The notes beneath the pieces were generated by a model. The model was not told where the DNA came from and searched no databases. It saw nothing but the letters and a program-made list of their open reading frames with translations. DNA of 62,607 bases, from positions 1 through 62,607 of the forward strand of contig NZ_JZKH01000046.1 of the NCBI RefSeq assembly GCF_000961885.1, written 5' to 3'. This stretch comes from Streptomyces rubellomurinus. Lineage in GTDB: Bacteria > Actinomycetota > Actinomycetes > Streptomycetales > Streptomycetaceae. Of this stretch, positions 37,434-46,847 are shown one piece after another. Position numbers and translations under genes: made by a program. Within the stretch, counting starts at the first letter, position 1. Each line of letters opens with the position of its first letter.

Positions 37434-37535
37434 CCGGTGGGCCGCGACTGGCGCGCACGGATGGAATCGACCATCGGGAAGCGGTCCCGTGAATCCTCAC
37501 GCCGTAGTTGCCGAGCGCCTGGGCCGCCCGCTATC
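37434..37535 (+). ncRNA. ZTP riboswitch (pfl motif) upstream of glyA
   Basis: The leader reads GGGCCGCGACTGGCG (37439-37453), then GGAATCGACCATCGGGAAGC, a variable hairpin, and the second conserved block GCCGAGCGCCTGGGC (37509-37523). These match the two halves of the pfl/ZTP aptamer (GGG-CGUGACUGGCG ... CCACCGGGGAGCG ... GCCGxxCGCCUGGGC). ZTP/ZMP accumulates when 10-formyl-THF is low, and the switch then raises expression of one-carbon genes such as glyA. The ribosome-binding site AGGAG lies about 18 nt past the pseudoknot, consistent with translational control. Confidence 0.9.
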
Positions 37536-37552
37536 CCCGTCAGGAGACCGCC

Positions 37553-39022
37553 ATGGCCGAGGACCACCAGCAGCCCCCGCACACCGCCGCGAGCCCCACC
37601 GCGAACACCGCCTTCCGCAGCGCCGTCGACGTCGTCGCCGGGGTCGAGCCGCGGATCGCCGCCGCCATCGGCCGCGAGATCGACGACCAGCGCGCCTCGC
37701 TCAAGCTGATCGCCAGCGAGAACTACGCCTCCCCGGCCGTGCTGCTCGCCATGGGCAACTGGCTGAGCGACAAGTACGCCGAGGGCACGGCGGGCCGCCG
37801 GTTCTACGCCGGCTGCCGCAACGTCGACACCGTCGAGACGATCGCCGCCGAGCACGCCCGGGAGCTGTTCGGCGCCGAGCACGCCTACGTCCAGCCGCAC
37901 TCCGGCATCGACGCCAACCTGACCGCCTTCTGGGCCGTGCTGTCCCAGCGCGTCGAGAGCCCCGCCCTGGCCCGGGCCGGGGTCCGGAACGTCAACGACC
38001 TCACCGAGCAGGACTGGGCGCGGCTGCGCCAGGAGCTCGGCAACCAGCGGATGCTCGGCATGTCCCTGGACACCGGCGGCCACCTCACCCACGGCTTCCG
38101 CCCCAACATCTCCGGCAAGATGTTCGAGCAGCGCAGCTACGGCACCGACCCGGCCACCGGCCTGATCGACTACGCCGCGCTGCGCGAGAGCGCCCGCGAG
38201 TTCCGCCCGCTGATCATCGTGGCCGGCTACTCGGCCTACCCGCGGCTGGTGAACTTCGCGACGATGCGCGAGATCGCCGACGAGGTCGGCGCGACCCTCA
38301 TGGTCGACATGGCGCACTTCGCCGGCCTGGTGGCGGGCAAGGTGCTGACCGGCGACCACGACCCGGTGCCGCACGCCCACATCGTCACCACCACCACCCA
38401 CAAGTCGCTGCGCGGCCCGCGCGGCGGCATGGTGCTCAGCACCGCCGAGCTCGCCGAGCACGTCGACCGCGGCTGCCCGCTGGTGCTCGGCGGCCCGCTC
38501 TCGCACGTGATGGCCGCGAAGGCCGTCGCACTCGCCGAGGCCCGCCGCCCCGAGTTCCGGGCCTACGCCCGGGCCGTCGTCGACAACGCCCGGGCCCTCG
38601 CCGAGGGCCTGCTGCGCCGCGGCACCACCCTGGTCACCGGCGGCACCGACAACCACCTGGTGCTCGCCGACGTCTCCGGCCACGGCCTGACCGGCCGCCA
38701 GGCCGAGGCGGCGCTGCTCGACGCGGGCATCGTCACCAACCGCAACTCCGTCCCGCTCGACCCGAACGGCGCCTGGTACACCTCCGGCGTCCGGCTCGGC
38801 ACCCCGGCGCTCACCACCCGCGGCCTCGGCACCGCCGAGATGGACGAGATCGCGGCCCTGATCGACACCGTCCTGCGCGCGGCCACCCCGGCCACCACGG
38901 CCAAGGGCGCCCCCTCGAAGGCCGCCTACGCCCTCGACGACTCGGTCCGCGACGGCGTCGCCAAGCGCGCCGCCGACCTCCTCGCCCCCTTCCCCCTCTA
39001 CCCGGGCGTCGACCTGGCCTGA
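37553..39022 (+). CDS. glyA: serine hydroxymethyltransferase (long actinobacterial form)
   Basis: A 489-residue PLP enzyme that interconverts serine and glycine with tetrahydrofolate, feeding the one-carbon pool. Hallmarks are [16 protein letters not shown] near 45, [18 protein letters not shown] near 77, [12 protein letters not shown] near 255 and the PLP Lys in [14 protein letters not shown] near 285. Two extra segments ([19 protein letters not shown] near 145) make it longer than the 415-435 residue E. coli form, as in other actinobacteria. ATG at 37553 follows CAGGAG. Expression should be ZTP-controlled. Confidence 0.95.
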   Translation: MAEDHQQPPHTAASPTANTAFRSAVDVVAGVEPRIAAAIGREIDDQRASLKLIASENYASPAVLLAMGNWLSDKYAEGTAGRRFYAGCRNVDTVETIAAEHARELFGAEHAYVQPHSGIDANLTAFWAVLSQRVESPALARAGVRNVNDLTEQDWARLRQELGNQRMLGMSLDTGGHLTHGFRPNISGKMFEQRSYGTDPATGLIDYAALRESAREFRPLIIVAGYSAYPRLVNFATMREIADEVGATLMVDMAHFAGLVAGKVLTGDHDPVPHAHIVTTTTHKSLRGPRGGMVLSTAELAEHVDRGCPLVLGGPLSHVMAAKAVALAEARRPEFRAYARAVVDNARALAEGLLRRGTTLVTGGTDNHLVLADVSGHGLTGRQAEAALLDAGIVTNRNSVPLDPNGAWYTSGVRLGTPALTTRGLGTAEMDEIAALIDTVLRAATPATTAKGAPSKAAYALDDSVRDGVAKRAADLLAPFPLYPGVDLA

Positions 39023-39111
39023 CGCCAGGACGGGGGCCGCCGGGGGTTGCGGGTCTGCCGGAGGCCGCCGGGTCCGCCGCACACCCGCGCGGCGGCCCCG
39101 GCCCGACTCTC

Positions 39112-40539
39112 CTAGTACTGCAGCGACTTGTACTGCAGGAACTCCTCCAGGCCGTGGCGGCCCAGCTCGCGGCCGAGGCCCGAGCTCTTGTAGCCGCCGA
39201 ACGGGGCGAGCGGGTTGAAGCGGCCCCCGTTGAGGTCGACCTGGCCGGTGTCGAGGCGGCGGGCGAAGGCGGCGGCGGTCTCGGTGTCGGCGGCCCAGAC
39301 GCCGCCGGCCAGGCCGTAGTCGGTGCCGTTGGCGAGTTCGGCGGCGTGGTCCTCGTCGCGGTAGGGGAGGACGACCAGGACGGGGCCGAAGACCTCCTCC
39401 CGGGCGACGGCCGCGTCCGGTGCGACGTCGGCGAGCACGGTCGGCCGGACGTAGTGGCCGGCGGGCAGTTCGGCGACCGGTTCGGGGCCGCCGACGACCA
39501 GCCGGGCGCCCGCGGCGAGCGCGTCGTCGAGGTAGCCGCGCACCCGGGCCAGCTGCTCGGCGTTGACGAGCGGCCCGATCCGGGTCTGCGGGTCGGTGGG
39601 GTCGCCGGGCCGGTACTTGGCGGCGGCCTTGGCGGCGAGCGCGACGGCCTCCTCGTACTGGTCCTCGTGCACCAGCAGCCTGGTCCACGCGCTGCACGTC
39701 TGGCCGGAGTTGGCGAAGACGTTGGCGATGTTGACGTTCACCGCGCGGACCAGGTCCGCGCCCGGCAGCACCACGTTGGCGGACTTGCCGCCGAGTTCCA
39801 GGCAGACCCGCTTCAGCCCGCGCCCGGCGGTCTCGGCGATCTGCCGGCCGACGGCGGTGGAGCCGGTGAACGACACCACGTCCACCCCCGGGTGGGCGGC
39901 CAGCGCGGCCCCCGCCACCGCGCCGGTGCCGGTCACCAGGTTGAACACCCCGGCCGGGAAGCCGGCTTCGTGCACCAGCCGGGCGAACAGCCGGGCCGTC
40001 AGCGGGGTGTCCTCGGCGGGCTTGAGCACCACCGGGCAGCCGGCCGCCAGCGCCGGGAGGGCCTTGGCGGTGATCTGGTGCAGCGGGTAGTTCCACGGCG
40101 TGATCGCGGCCACCACCCCGGCCGGCTCGGCGAGCACCACCGAGTTGCCGATCCGCTCCTCGAAGGGGTGCTCGGCGAGCAGCGTCAGGTAGGAGTTCGC
40201 CACCGTCAGCGGCAGCCCGGCGTGCACGGCCGCGGCGAAGCCGACCGGGGCGCCGAGCTCGGCCACCACCGTCGCGGTGATCTCCTCCTGTGCGGCGGCG
40301 AGGCCGTCCCGCAGCCGGGTCAGCGGCACCAGCCGCTCCTCGGGGGTGGTGGCGGCCCAGGCCCGGGCCGCCCGGCGGGCCGCGGCGACCGCGGCGTCGA
40401 CGTCGGCCGCCCCGCCGGCCGGGACGGTGGCGACGGCCCGCCCGGTCGCCGGGTTCAGCACGGTGATCGACCCGGCGTCCCCGGAGAGCCGCCAGGCGCC
40501 GTCGATGTACTGGTCGCCGTGCTCCGCGTACTGCTGCAC
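39112..40539 (-). CDS. NAD(P)-dependent aldehyde dehydrogenase
   Basis: A 475-residue ALDH superfamily enzyme. Visible are the catalytic Glu in [12 protein letters not shown] near 255, the nucleophile Cys in [15 protein letters not shown] near 288, the cofactor segment [17 protein letters not shown] near 232, [13 protein letters not shown] near 385 and the C-terminal [14 protein letters not shown]. No substrate-specific subfamily can be assigned by eye. GTG at 40539 follows GAGGA with 7 nt spacing. It ends in LQYKSLQY, encoded by a GTACTGCAG direct repeat. It is convergent with glyA. Confidence 0.93.
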   Translation of the reverse strand: MQQYAEHGDQYIDGAWRLSGDAGSITVLNPATGRAVATVPAGGAADVDAAVAAARRAARAWAATTPEERLVPLTRLRDGLAAAQEEITATVVAELGAPVGFAAAVHAGLPLTVANSYLTLLAEHPFEERIGNSVVLAEPAGVVAAITPWNYPLHQITAKALPALAAGCPVVLKPAEDTPLTARLFARLVHEAGFPAGVFNLVTGTGAVAGAALAAHPGVDVVSFTGSTAVGRQIAETAGRGLKRVCLELGGKSANVVLPGADLVRAVNVNIANVFANSGQTCSAWTRLLVHEDQYEEAVALAAKAAAKYRPGDPTDPQTRIGPLVNAEQLARVRGYLDDALAAGARLVVGGPEPVAELPAGHYVRPTVLADVAPDAAVAREEVFGPVLVVLPYRDEDHAAELANGTDYGLAGGVWAADTETAAAFARRLDTGQVDLNGGRFNPLAPFGGYKSSGLGRELGRHGLEEFLQYKSLQY

Positions 40540-40650
40540 CGATTGTCCTCTCGTCCGATCACCCGCTGCGCGTGACGGGGGTAGTCAAGGCGTCCGGGGC
40601 GCTCGCGCGCAAGAGCCGGCCGCACCCGGCCGCACCCGGCCGACGGCCGG

Positions 40651-41193
40651 TCACCCGGGCGCGAACCGCGCCGTGTACGCGTCGAACGGCTCGATCCCCA
40701 CCTCGGCCCGCCGCTCGTCCAGCCGCGCCGGATCCTCGCACGGCCACGGCACCGGCCGCCCGTCCGCCACCGCGCCGATCTGGGTCCCGTACCGCTGCTC
40801 GCGCCCCTCGTTGACGGCCAGCCGGTCGGCCAGGAACGCCAGGTCGCGCGGGCTCGCCGCGCCCCGCGCCACCGCCTGCGCGAGCAGTGCCACCGCCCGC
40901 CGCTGGACGTCGAGTTGACGGTCCGCGTGCTGCGCGACCTGCCAGGCCGCGCGGGCGGCGTCCGCGCCCACGACGTCCTCGGCGGGCCAGCCGTGCTCCG
41001 CCATGATCGCGGCCAGCCGGTCGCCGTGCCGGGCGGTGAGCCGCCGCCAGCGGGCCTGTTCGGCCAGGTCGGGGCTGTTCGCCAGCGCCGCGGCCGCGCC
41101 GTCCTCGGCCATCATCGCGACCAGCTCCGCCGCCAACTCCCCGCCCCGCGCGGTCTCCTGACGGCCTCGGCCGGCCTCCTCGCTCCGGTCCAT
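40651..41193 (-). CDS. DUF6624 family protein
   Basis: A 180-residue soluble, mostly helical protein. The C-terminal block EQRYGTQIGAVADGRPVPWP, then DPARLDERRAEVGIEPFDAY, is the DUF6624 signature (R-YGTQ ... P-ED---vD-RR-EVGLEPL--Y). The N-terminal half has QARWRRLTARHGDRLAAIMA and GWP, also typical. Function unknown. ATG at 41193 follows GGGAGACGTGG. Confidence 0.7.
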   Translation of the reverse strand: MDRSEEAGRGRQETARGGELAAELVAMMAEDGAAAALANSPDLAEQARWRRLTARHGDRLAAIMAEHGWPAEDVVGADAARAAWQVAQHADRQLDVQRRAVALLAQAVARGAASPRDLAFLADRLAVNEGREQRYGTQIGAVADGRPVPWPCEDPARLDERRAEVGIEPFDAYTARFAPG

Positions 41194-41580
41194 CCACGTC
41201 TCCCTGTTCCCCGGGCCCGTCCGCCGGGCCGTGCGGAAACCACCGTAGGCACCGGATCCGTGGCGAAGATCATCCCTGGGGACGGTGACTCCCCGGAGCT
41301 GATGGGACACAATGGAGACACCCCCCGAAAGCGGCCGTGTCCATGCTCCGGCCCCGAAGTGGCCGTTCGCGGAACTCCTTGCCGAAAGGCCTCCACAGAA
41401 CGCCGTACGCGGAGGTAGATTGCAGCGAACTCAGCGGTGGGGGGACTACTGGTGCCAGTGGTCCGGTGTGTCGTGTGCACGGTCGATGGCGGATGCCTTC
41501 CCGGGCCGGGCGGGGGAACCCGCCGCCGGCTGAGGCTCGTTCAACCCGCAGGTCATCCGTACCGCTGTAAGGAGCATCCC
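41194..41580. other. intergenic region DUF6624 / methyltransferase
   Basis: About 390 bp between divergent genes, no supported gene. A TAGATT hexamer at about 41414-41419 could be a -10 for the methyltransferase, leaving a long leader of about 155 nt. I see no known riboswitch in that leader. Confidence 0.4.
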
Positions 41581-42570
41581 GTGACCGACGCCGCGTTGCA
41601 GGGCGAAGCGCACCAGCCCGTCGAACCGGCTGATTTGAACGATGTCCCGGGGTGGTTCTGGGACCACGACCGGCATTCCTTCGAGTGGTTCCTGGCACGC
41701 CAGGAAAAGGCCGGCGTGACCGGTGACCTGATGGAGATGGGCGCTTACCTCGGCCGCAGCGCGATCGTGATCGGCGACCACCTGCAGCCCGGCGAGACGT
41801 TCACCGTCTGTGACCTCTTCGACTCGGACGCGCCCGACGACGAGAACGCGGCCGAGATGGTCATGTCGTACCGCAAGACGCTGACCCGCTCGGCGTTCGA
41901 GGCGAACTACCTGTCCTTCCACGACGAGCTGCCCGAGATCATCCAGGCGCCCACCGGCATCCTGGCCGACGGCCGCCTCGCGTCCCGCTCCTTCCGGTTC
42001 ATCCACATCGACGCCTCGCACCTGTACGAGCACGTCGTCGGCGACATCCAGGTGGCCCGGGCCGCGCTGCAGGAGCAGGGCGTCGTGGTGCTGGACGACT
42101 ACCGCTCGCAGCACACCCCCGGCGTCGCCGCCGCGACCTGGGAGGCCGTGTTCAACCACGGGCTGAAGCCGATCCTGCTCACCGAGAGCAAGTTCTACGG
42201 CACCTGGGGCGACCCGGAGCCGTTCCAGCGCGACCTGCTCGACCGGGTCGGCCTCGCGGCCGGCTGCGAGCTCGGCATCGAGACGATCAACGGCCACCGG
42301 TTCGTGCGGATGGTCGGCACCTCGGAGGGCATCGAGCCGTTCCGCCCGTCCCGCCACAGCGACAAGCTGGCCGCCGAGCGGGCCCGCCGCGAGGCCGAGG
42401 AGTCCCGCCGGGCGCTGCGCGAGGCCCAGGACGAGGCCGCCCGCGACCTGGCCGAGCGCCGCGCCCGGGCCGCCGAGCGCCGCCGCCCGGTGAACGTCGC
42501 CAAGCGCGCCGCCCGCGACCTGCTCCCGCCGGTGGTCACCTCCGCGATCCGCCGCGCCCGCCGGGGCTGA
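41581..42570 (+). CDS. class I SAM-dependent methyltransferase (Methyltransf_24-like) with coiled-coil tail
   Basis: A 329-residue protein. The Rossmann core begins with MEMGAYLGRSAIVIGDHL (motif I, near 50), followed by FTVCDLFDSDAPDD and FRFIHIDASHLYEHVVGDIQ, where IHIDASHLYEHV is the metal/substrate strand typical of Methyltransf_24/TylF-like O-methyltransferases. VVVLDDYRSQHTPGV follows. Residues about 265-305 are a highly charged coiled coil (ERARREAEESRRALREAQDE), and the end is basic (RRARRG). GTG at 41581 follows AAGGAGCATCCC. The stop codon lies within a 23-bp tandem repeat. Confidence 0.82.
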   Translation: MTDAALQGEAHQPVEPADLNDVPGWFWDHDRHSFEWFLARQEKAGVTGDLMEMGAYLGRSAIVIGDHLQPGETFTVCDLFDSDAPDDENAAEMVMSYRKTLTRSAFEANYLSFHDELPEIIQAPTGILADGRLASRSFRFIHIDASHLYEHVVGDIQVARAALQEQGVVVLDDYRSQHTPGVAAATWEAVFNHGLKPILLTESKFYGTWGDPEPFQRDLLDRVGLAAGCELGIETINGHRFVRMVGTSEGIEPFRPSRHSDKLAAERARREAEESRRALREAQDEAARDLAERRARAAERRRPVNVAKRAARDLLPPVVTSAIRRARRG

Positions 42571-42637
42571 TCCGCCGCGCCCGCCGGGGCTGATCCGCCG
42601 CACCCGCCGGGGCTGATCCGCCGCACCCGCCGGGGCC
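42546..42637. repeat. four 23-bp tandem repeats spanning a stop codon
   Basis: GATCCGCCGCGCCCGCCGGG-GCT units at 42546-42568, 42569-42591, 42592-42614 and 42615-42637, nearly identical. The first unit encodes the last residues of the methyltransferase, and its TGA is formed at the unit junction. The remaining copies are downstream. Confidence 0.9.
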
Positions 42638-42675
42638 GAGCCTGCCGAGGCAGGTGCGTCCGAGCACCGAGACAG

Positions 42676-42722
42676 GTACGGCGAAGGGCCGGTCGGAACC
42701 TCCGACCGGCCCTTCGCCGTAC
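42676..42722. terminator. 22-bp bidirectional terminator
   Basis: A perfect 22-bp stem (42676-42697 with 42701-42722) and a 3-nt loop ACC, starting GTACGGCGAAGGGCC, between convergent methyltransferase and permease genes. Confidence 0.93.
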
Positions 42723-42739
42723 CCGCGTACCTCCGGGCC

Positions 42740-44383
42740 TCAGACCCGCGCGGCCTCGACCGGCTCGTCCGCCGGCTGCTCCGCCTCGGCCAGCTCCCGC
42801 CGGACGGCGGCCAGCGAGGGGTTGGCCCAGGCGCTGGCGACGCCCCAGTAGTAGAAGGCCAGCGCGATCGCGGCCACGATCAGCAGGTCCCAGCCCTCCG
42901 GCAGGTCGCCGCGGCCGCCGTAGTCGGTGCTGCCGGCCCAGGAGACCCCGGCCATCACGAACAGGTAGGCGATCATCCAGGCGCCCGCCTTCAGGTGCGG
43001 CTTCAGCTCGGCCCACGGCTTGCGCAGCTCGTAGAAGGCCCAGATCGGCAGGCCGGCGGCCATCAGCAGGATGACCTTGCCGGTGAGCGGCCACTTGGCC
43101 CAGTACAGCACCAGCGAGCCGAACACCATGGCGATCGGGGCGATCACCGGCATGGCCCGCAGCCGGACCGGCCGCTTCAGGTCCGGGGCGAGGCGGCGCA
43201 GCGCCATCACGGCGACCGGGCCGGTGATGTACGAGATCACGGTGGCCACCGAGACGATCTCGGCGAGCGAGCCCCAGCCGCGGAACACGGCCAGGAACAG
43301 GAAGGCGACGACCAGGTTGAGCACCAGCGCCGGGCGCGGGATGCCGGTCTTGGCGTCGACCTTGCCGAAGACCTTCGGCAGGTGGCCGTTCTCCTGCACG
43401 CCGTGGATCATGCGCGAGGTGGTGGCGGCGTAGATCATGCCGGTGCCGGACGGCGAGACGAAGGCGTCCGCGTACAGCAGCATGGCGAGCCAGTTCAGGC
43501 CCCAGGCCATCGCCAGGTCGGCCAGCGGCGAGGTGTAGCCGAGGCCGCCCCAGCCGTTCGCCAGGCCCTCGTTCGGCACGGCGCCCAGGAAGGCGACCTG
43601 CAGCGCGATGTAGATCACCAGGGCGATCAGGATCGAGCTGATCACGGCCTTCGGCAGGGACTTGCCGGGGTTGCGCGCCTCGCCGGCCAGGTTGAGCGGC
43701 GACTGGAAGCCGTTGAAGGCCCAGACGATGCCGGAGGTGGCCACGGCGGTGAAGACCGCGCTCCAGCCGTTCGGGGCGAAGCCGCCGTGGTCGGTGAAGT
43801 GGGCGGTGTCGAAGTGCGCGAAGAGCAGGGCGCCGGCGGTGAGCGCCGGGACGACGACCTTGAAGACGGTGATCGCGGTGTTGGTCTTGGCGAACATCGT
43901 GATCGCGAACCAGTTCAGCGCGAAGTACACGAGGAGCAGCACGCTGGCGAGCGCGACGCCGCTGACGCTCAGCTCCTGGCCGTCGTACAGGGCCTTGGCC
44001 CAGCCGAAGTCCCAGGAGCTCATGTACTGGACGGAGGCGGTGGCCTCGCCCGGGATGACCGAGACGATGGCGATCCAGTTGGCCCAGGCGGCGAGGTAGC
44101 CGGCGAGCGAGCCGTGCGAGTACTGGCCGTAGCGGACCATGCCGCCGGCCTTGGGGAACATCGAGCCGAGCTCGCTGTAGGTGAGGGCGATGGTGAGCGC
44201 CACGGCGGCCCCGATCACCCAGGCGAGGATCGACGCGGGGCCGGCCAGGCGGGCGGCGCGCTCGGCGCCGAAGAGCCAGCCCGACCCGATGATCGACCCG
44301 AGGCCGACCGCGGTGAGGCTGATCGTGCCGAGTGACCGGCGGTAGTTCTGGTGTGATGCCGTCGACGGTTCGGGCTCACTCAA
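42740..44383 (-). CDS. APC-family amino acid permease
   Basis: A 547-residue transporter with 12 or more hydrophobic segments. The N-terminal SLTAVGLGSIIGSGWLFGAE is the APC unwound TM1 with its GSG-IGSG substrate motif; YSELGSMFPKAGGMVRYGQY (TM2-3 loop) and FNGFQSPLNLAGEARNPGKS near 215 (TM6 region) are also diagnostic. The substrate is not predictable. TTG at 44383 is chosen because GAGGA lies about 9 nt upstream. Confidence 0.92.
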   Translation of the reverse strand: MSEPEPSTASHQNYRRSLGTISLTAVGLGSIIGSGWLFGAERAARLAGPASILAWVIGAAVALTIALTYSELGSMFPKAGGMVRYGQYSHGSLAGYLAAWANWIAIVSVIPGEATASVQYMSSWDFGWAKALYDGQELSVSGVALASVLLLVYFALNWFAITMFAKTNTAITVFKVVVPALTAGALLFAHFDTAHFTDHGGFAPNGWSAVFTAVATSGIVWAFNGFQSPLNLAGEARNPGKSLPKAVISSILIALVIYIALQVAFLGAVPNEGLANGWGGLGYTSPLADLAMAWGLNWLAMLLYADAFVSPSGTGMIYAATTSRMIHGVQENGHLPKVFGKVDAKTGIPRPALVLNLVVAFLFLAVFRGWGSLAEIVSVATVISYITGPVAVMALRRLAPDLKRPVRLRAMPVIAPIAMVFGSLVLYWAKWPLTGKVILLMAAGLPIWAFYELRKPWAELKPHLKAGAWMIAYLFVMAGVSWAGSTDYGGRGDLPEGWDLLIVAAIALAFYYWGVASAWANPSLAAVRRELAEAEQPADEPVEAARV

Positions 44384-44668
44384 CGTATCGGTCCTCTCGC
44401 TCGGGGTTCATCGGGTGGAGTCGTGGTTTTTGCGGTTTTGCCCTGCTATTCGGGACAAACGGAGAGAAGCCTATGGGGCGAAATGGGGCGAAGACCTCAG
44501 AGGAAGCTCAAACCGTTCGATCGTTGCCATCTCGTGTCCGGCTTCCGGACGTGGACGCGCGGGCCGGAGCCCCGGCGGCAGGGGGCGGTCGGCGTTCGGG
44601 AGGGGCCGGGATGCGTCGGGCCGGGCCCGGGCCGTTGCGAGGCCGGGCCGGGTCGCGCCGGGAAAAGA
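44384..44668. other. spacer between permease and tRNA-Leu terminator
   Basis: No supported gene. The permease-proximal part is AT-richer (GGTTTTTGCGGTTTTGCC near 44424) and probably holds the minus-strand promoter of the permease. A short plus-strand frame near 44474 would run into the tRNA terminator and is not credible. Confidence 0.4.
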
Positions 44669-44708
44669 AAATTCCCCGCGGATTCCTTGGGGAATCCGCG
44701 GGGAATTT
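44669..44708 (-). terminator. intrinsic terminator of tRNA-Leu
   Basis: Perfect 18-bp stem AAATTCCCCGCGGATTCC / GGAATCCGCGGGGAATTT with loop TTGG, followed on the minus strand by TCTTTTCC. It is the only hairpin in the window with a real U-tract, four bases after the tRNA CCA end. Confidence 0.93.
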
Positions 44709-44711
44709 CTC

Positions 44712-44799
44712 TGGTGTCCGAGGGGGGACTTGAACCCCCACGCCCGATAAAGGGCACTAGCACCTCAAGCTAGCGCGTCTGCCATTCCGCCACCCGGAC
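44712..44799 (-). tRNA. tRNA-Leu, anticodon GAG
   Basis: The class II tRNA folds with the acceptor GTCCGGG / CTCGGAC, D-arm TGGCGGAATGGCAGACGC, anticodon stem-loop GCTAGCTTGAGGTGCTAG (anticodon GAG, complement at 44764-44766), a long variable arm GTGCCCTTTATCGGGC and T-arm GGGGGTTCAAGTCCCCC. The 3' CCA is genome-encoded (44714-44712). It reads CUC/CUU leucine codons. Confidence 0.97.
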
Positions 44800-45187
44800 G
44801 GGGTGTGTGCTCCGGGGGTTTTTCTCTCGCCCCCTCGGCGACAGAGAGAACACTACCAGCATTCGGGAGTGGTTCTCACCGCGTTTGCGCCGGTGGGGAC
44901 GGGCGGGCTGGCCGGGGTGGCTGGGACGGCTCGCGAGGACGCTCGAAACCGGGCCGAAGTGGCACCTGACGCGACGGAAGCGGTCGACTCCGGTGCCCGC
45001 TGCGGTCGGTTCCGGTCGGAAGCGGTCCGACACGGGCAAGTTGTCGCCGGTGCCCCGGCCGCCGGGGCCGCTCTCCTAGCCTCTGTGGACCGAGGGGCCC
45101 CGGGGTGGAACGCCGGAGTCCCGGACGGTTCCGGTGGTTCCGGTCGTTCCCGGACCGCGCCGGGTCGTGGACGAAGGGCGGCGGCAC
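44800..45187. other. divergent intergenic region tRNA-Leu / HATPase gene
   Basis: No supported gene. An imperfect inverted repeat GAGAACACTACC ... GGAGTGGTTCTC at 44848-44879 overlaps the likely tRNA promoter (TAGTGT on the minus strand). Upstream of the HATPase gene the sequence is G/C-rich with GGGGCCCCGGGG near 45095. Confidence 0.4.
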
Positions 45188-45688
45188 GTGGAGCAGATCA
45201 GCGGGGCGGCGAAGGCCGAGCCGAGACGCGGCGGGCCGCGCGCGGCCCCGGACGGGCCGGTCGAGGGGGTCTGGCGCTTCCCGGTGCCCGCCGCCGAGGC
45301 GTCGGTGCCGCTCACCCGGCACGCGGTCCGGGACCGCCTGCTCGCCCAGGGCATGGCCGGGGTGCGCTATCAGGAGCTGGTGGACGACCTGCTGCTGATC
45401 GTCTCGGAGCTGGTCGGCAACGCCGTGACGCACGCCGCCGAGCTGTCCCCCGAGGTGACCACCGAGCTGTCCGTCCGCCGGGGCTGGGTGCGGGTGTCGG
45501 TCGAGGACGGCGACCCGTACCGGCCGAAGGCCCAGGAGAGCGACGCCGGCCGCACCGGCGGCCGCGGCCTGCTGCTGGTCAAGAGCGTGACCCTGCAGGC
45601 GGGCGGGGTGTGCGACGTGGAGCGGACCGGGGAGGGCGGCAAGGTCGTCTGGGCCTCGCTGCCCGTCCCCCCGGAGCCCGCGGACTGA
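45188..45688 (+). CDS. HATPase_c_2 ATP-binding regulator (anti-sigma-factor-like serine kinase)
   Basis: A 166-residue protein of the RsbW/SpoIIAB-like HATPase_c_2 family that is greatly expanded in Streptomyces. The N-box helix LLLIVSELVGNAVTHAAELS (near 77-96) holds the Glu/Asn pair; VRVSVEDGDPYRPK (G1 box, DGD in place of D-G) and TGGRGLLLVKSVTLQAG (G2 box) follow. Such proteins phosphorylate or sequester anti-anti-sigma factors. No sigma or anti-sigma-antagonist gene adjoins it. GTG at 45188 with GAAGGGCGG upstream is the best start; the N-terminal 35 residues are not conserved. Confidence 0.85.
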   Translation: MEQISGAAKAEPRRGGPRAAPDGPVEGVWRFPVPAAEASVPLTRHAVRDRLLAQGMAGVRYQELVDDLLLIVSELVGNAVTHAAELSPEVTTELSVRRGWVRVSVEDGDPYRPKAQESDAGRTGGRGLLLVKSVTLQAGGVCDVERTGEGGKVVWASLPVPPEPAD

Positions 45689-45736
45689 CCGGCGCGGCGC
45701 CGCGGACCGCGCCCGGCCGCCGCCACCGGCCGCCGC

Positions 45737-46369
45737 CTACCAGTCCCGCCCGGCGATCTCCCGGATGCCCGGCAGCGCGGCCTCGAAGACCGTCTCGAAC
45801 CAGACCGAGAACGGCCGCTCGGCGCGCAGCTCCCGCAGCTCCTGCGCGGTCACGAAGGCGAAGTCCTCGACCTCCTCCGGGTCCGGCAGCACCGGCGCGG
45901 TGACCAGGCCGACGAACAGGTGGTTCCACTCCCGCTCGATCAGCCCGGAGGCCTCGTCCGGCAGGTCGTAGCGGACGGTGCCGGCCTCGCAGAGCAGCGC
46001 CGGCGCGACGCCGAGCTCCTCGGCGGTGCGGCGGGCGGCGGCCACGAAAGGCTGCTCGTCCGGGTACGGGTGCCCGCAGCAGGTGTTCGACCAGACGCCG
46101 GGGGAGTGGTACTTGCCGAGGGCGCGGCGCTGGAGCAGCAGCCGGCCCTGGCGGTCGAAGAGGAACACCGAGAACGCGCGGTGCAGCCGGCCGGGCTGCT
46201 GGTGCGCCCAGAGCTTCTCGCCGGTGCCGATGGTGACGCCCTCGTCGTCGACCAGCTCCAGCAGGATCTCGGGGCCGGTCGCGGCGACGGCCACGTCCGT
46301 CTCCACGTCGAGGCCGGTGTCGATGTCGGCGGTGAAGTGCGTCGGGTCGGTCGGCAGACTCTGGGGCAT
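45737..46369 (-). CDS. idi: isopentenyl-diphosphate delta-isomerase, type 1
   Basis: A 210-residue Nudix-fold isomerase that interconverts IPP and DMAPP. LHRAFSVFLFDRQGRLLLQRRA, the catalytic Cys in VWSNTCCGHP (near 96), the Nudix helix RRTAEELG and the second catalytic Glu in EREWNHLFVG (near 148) are all present. ATG at 46369 follows AAAGAGGCACC. It is divergent from the envelope polymer module and about 6 kb from the hopanoid operon, to which it supplies DMAPP. Confidence 0.95.
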   Translation of the reverse strand: MPQSLPTDPTHFTADIDTGLDVETDVAVAATGPEILLELVDDEGVTIGTGEKLWAHQQPGRLHRAFSVFLFDRQGRLLLQRRALGKYHSPGVWSNTCCGHPYPDEQPFVAAARRTAEELGVAPALLCEAGTVRYDLPDEASGLIEREWNHLFVGLVTAPVLPDPEEVEDFAFVTAQELRELRAERPFSVWFETVFEAALPGIREIAGRDW

Positions 46370-46692
46370 GGTGCCTCTTTCGGGAGGGGGACCAGGGGGG
46401 AGCACGGGCATGGGGGTGCGCCCGGTGGACCGCGAGGGGTGCGGCAGACGCGCCGGACGGCGGGCGCACCGGCGCCGACGCCGGGGTCAGTCTGCCGTAC
46501 GGGTGGCGGTCGGCACCGGCCACACGCACAATCCGATGGATCATGACCCTCGGGGGTCCGGTCCTGGCCGGGCGGGGCACCGGGGGTCCCTCGAAAGAGG
46601 GACCGGACTCGTATACCCGTGCGATCGGCGTTCGAACCGCGTTCGGGCGTGCGATCCGTCGCCCGCCCGTCACCGCGCAGCCACCGGCCGCG
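46370..46692. other. divergent intergenic region idi / polymer module
   Basis: No gene. It contains a hairpin GGTCCCTC-GAAA-GAGGGACC at 46585-46604 with a GNRA-type loop, then GTATACCC and two copies of GTGCGATC around TTCGAACCGCGTTCGGG near 46620-46660, which look like regulatory repeats. Confidence 0.5.
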
Positions 46693-46722
46693 TTCGGGCT
46701 GGTCGCCCCGGTCGCCTACCAT
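46693..46722 (+). promoter_or_regulatory. putative promoter of the polymer module
   Basis: TTCGGG (46693-46698), 18 bp, TACCAT (46717-46722), about 125 nt before the first gene of the module. The -35 is weak. Confidence 0.4.
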
Positions 46723-46847
46723 CACTTAGAGCACGGTGCCCGGATCCGCGCCGCTCCCGGCGCGCCGCCGCCCGGTTCGTCCCGGCGGCTCCGGTGCCCC
46801 CCGGCACACCCCCCCTGTGCACAGCACGACGGATCAGGAGACCCCGC

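Noticed and set aside
44474..44733. Short plus-strand ORF with a ribosome-binding-site-like GGAGAG upstream
   Set aside because: It runs through the intrinsic terminator and into tRNA-Leu; no recognisable protein.
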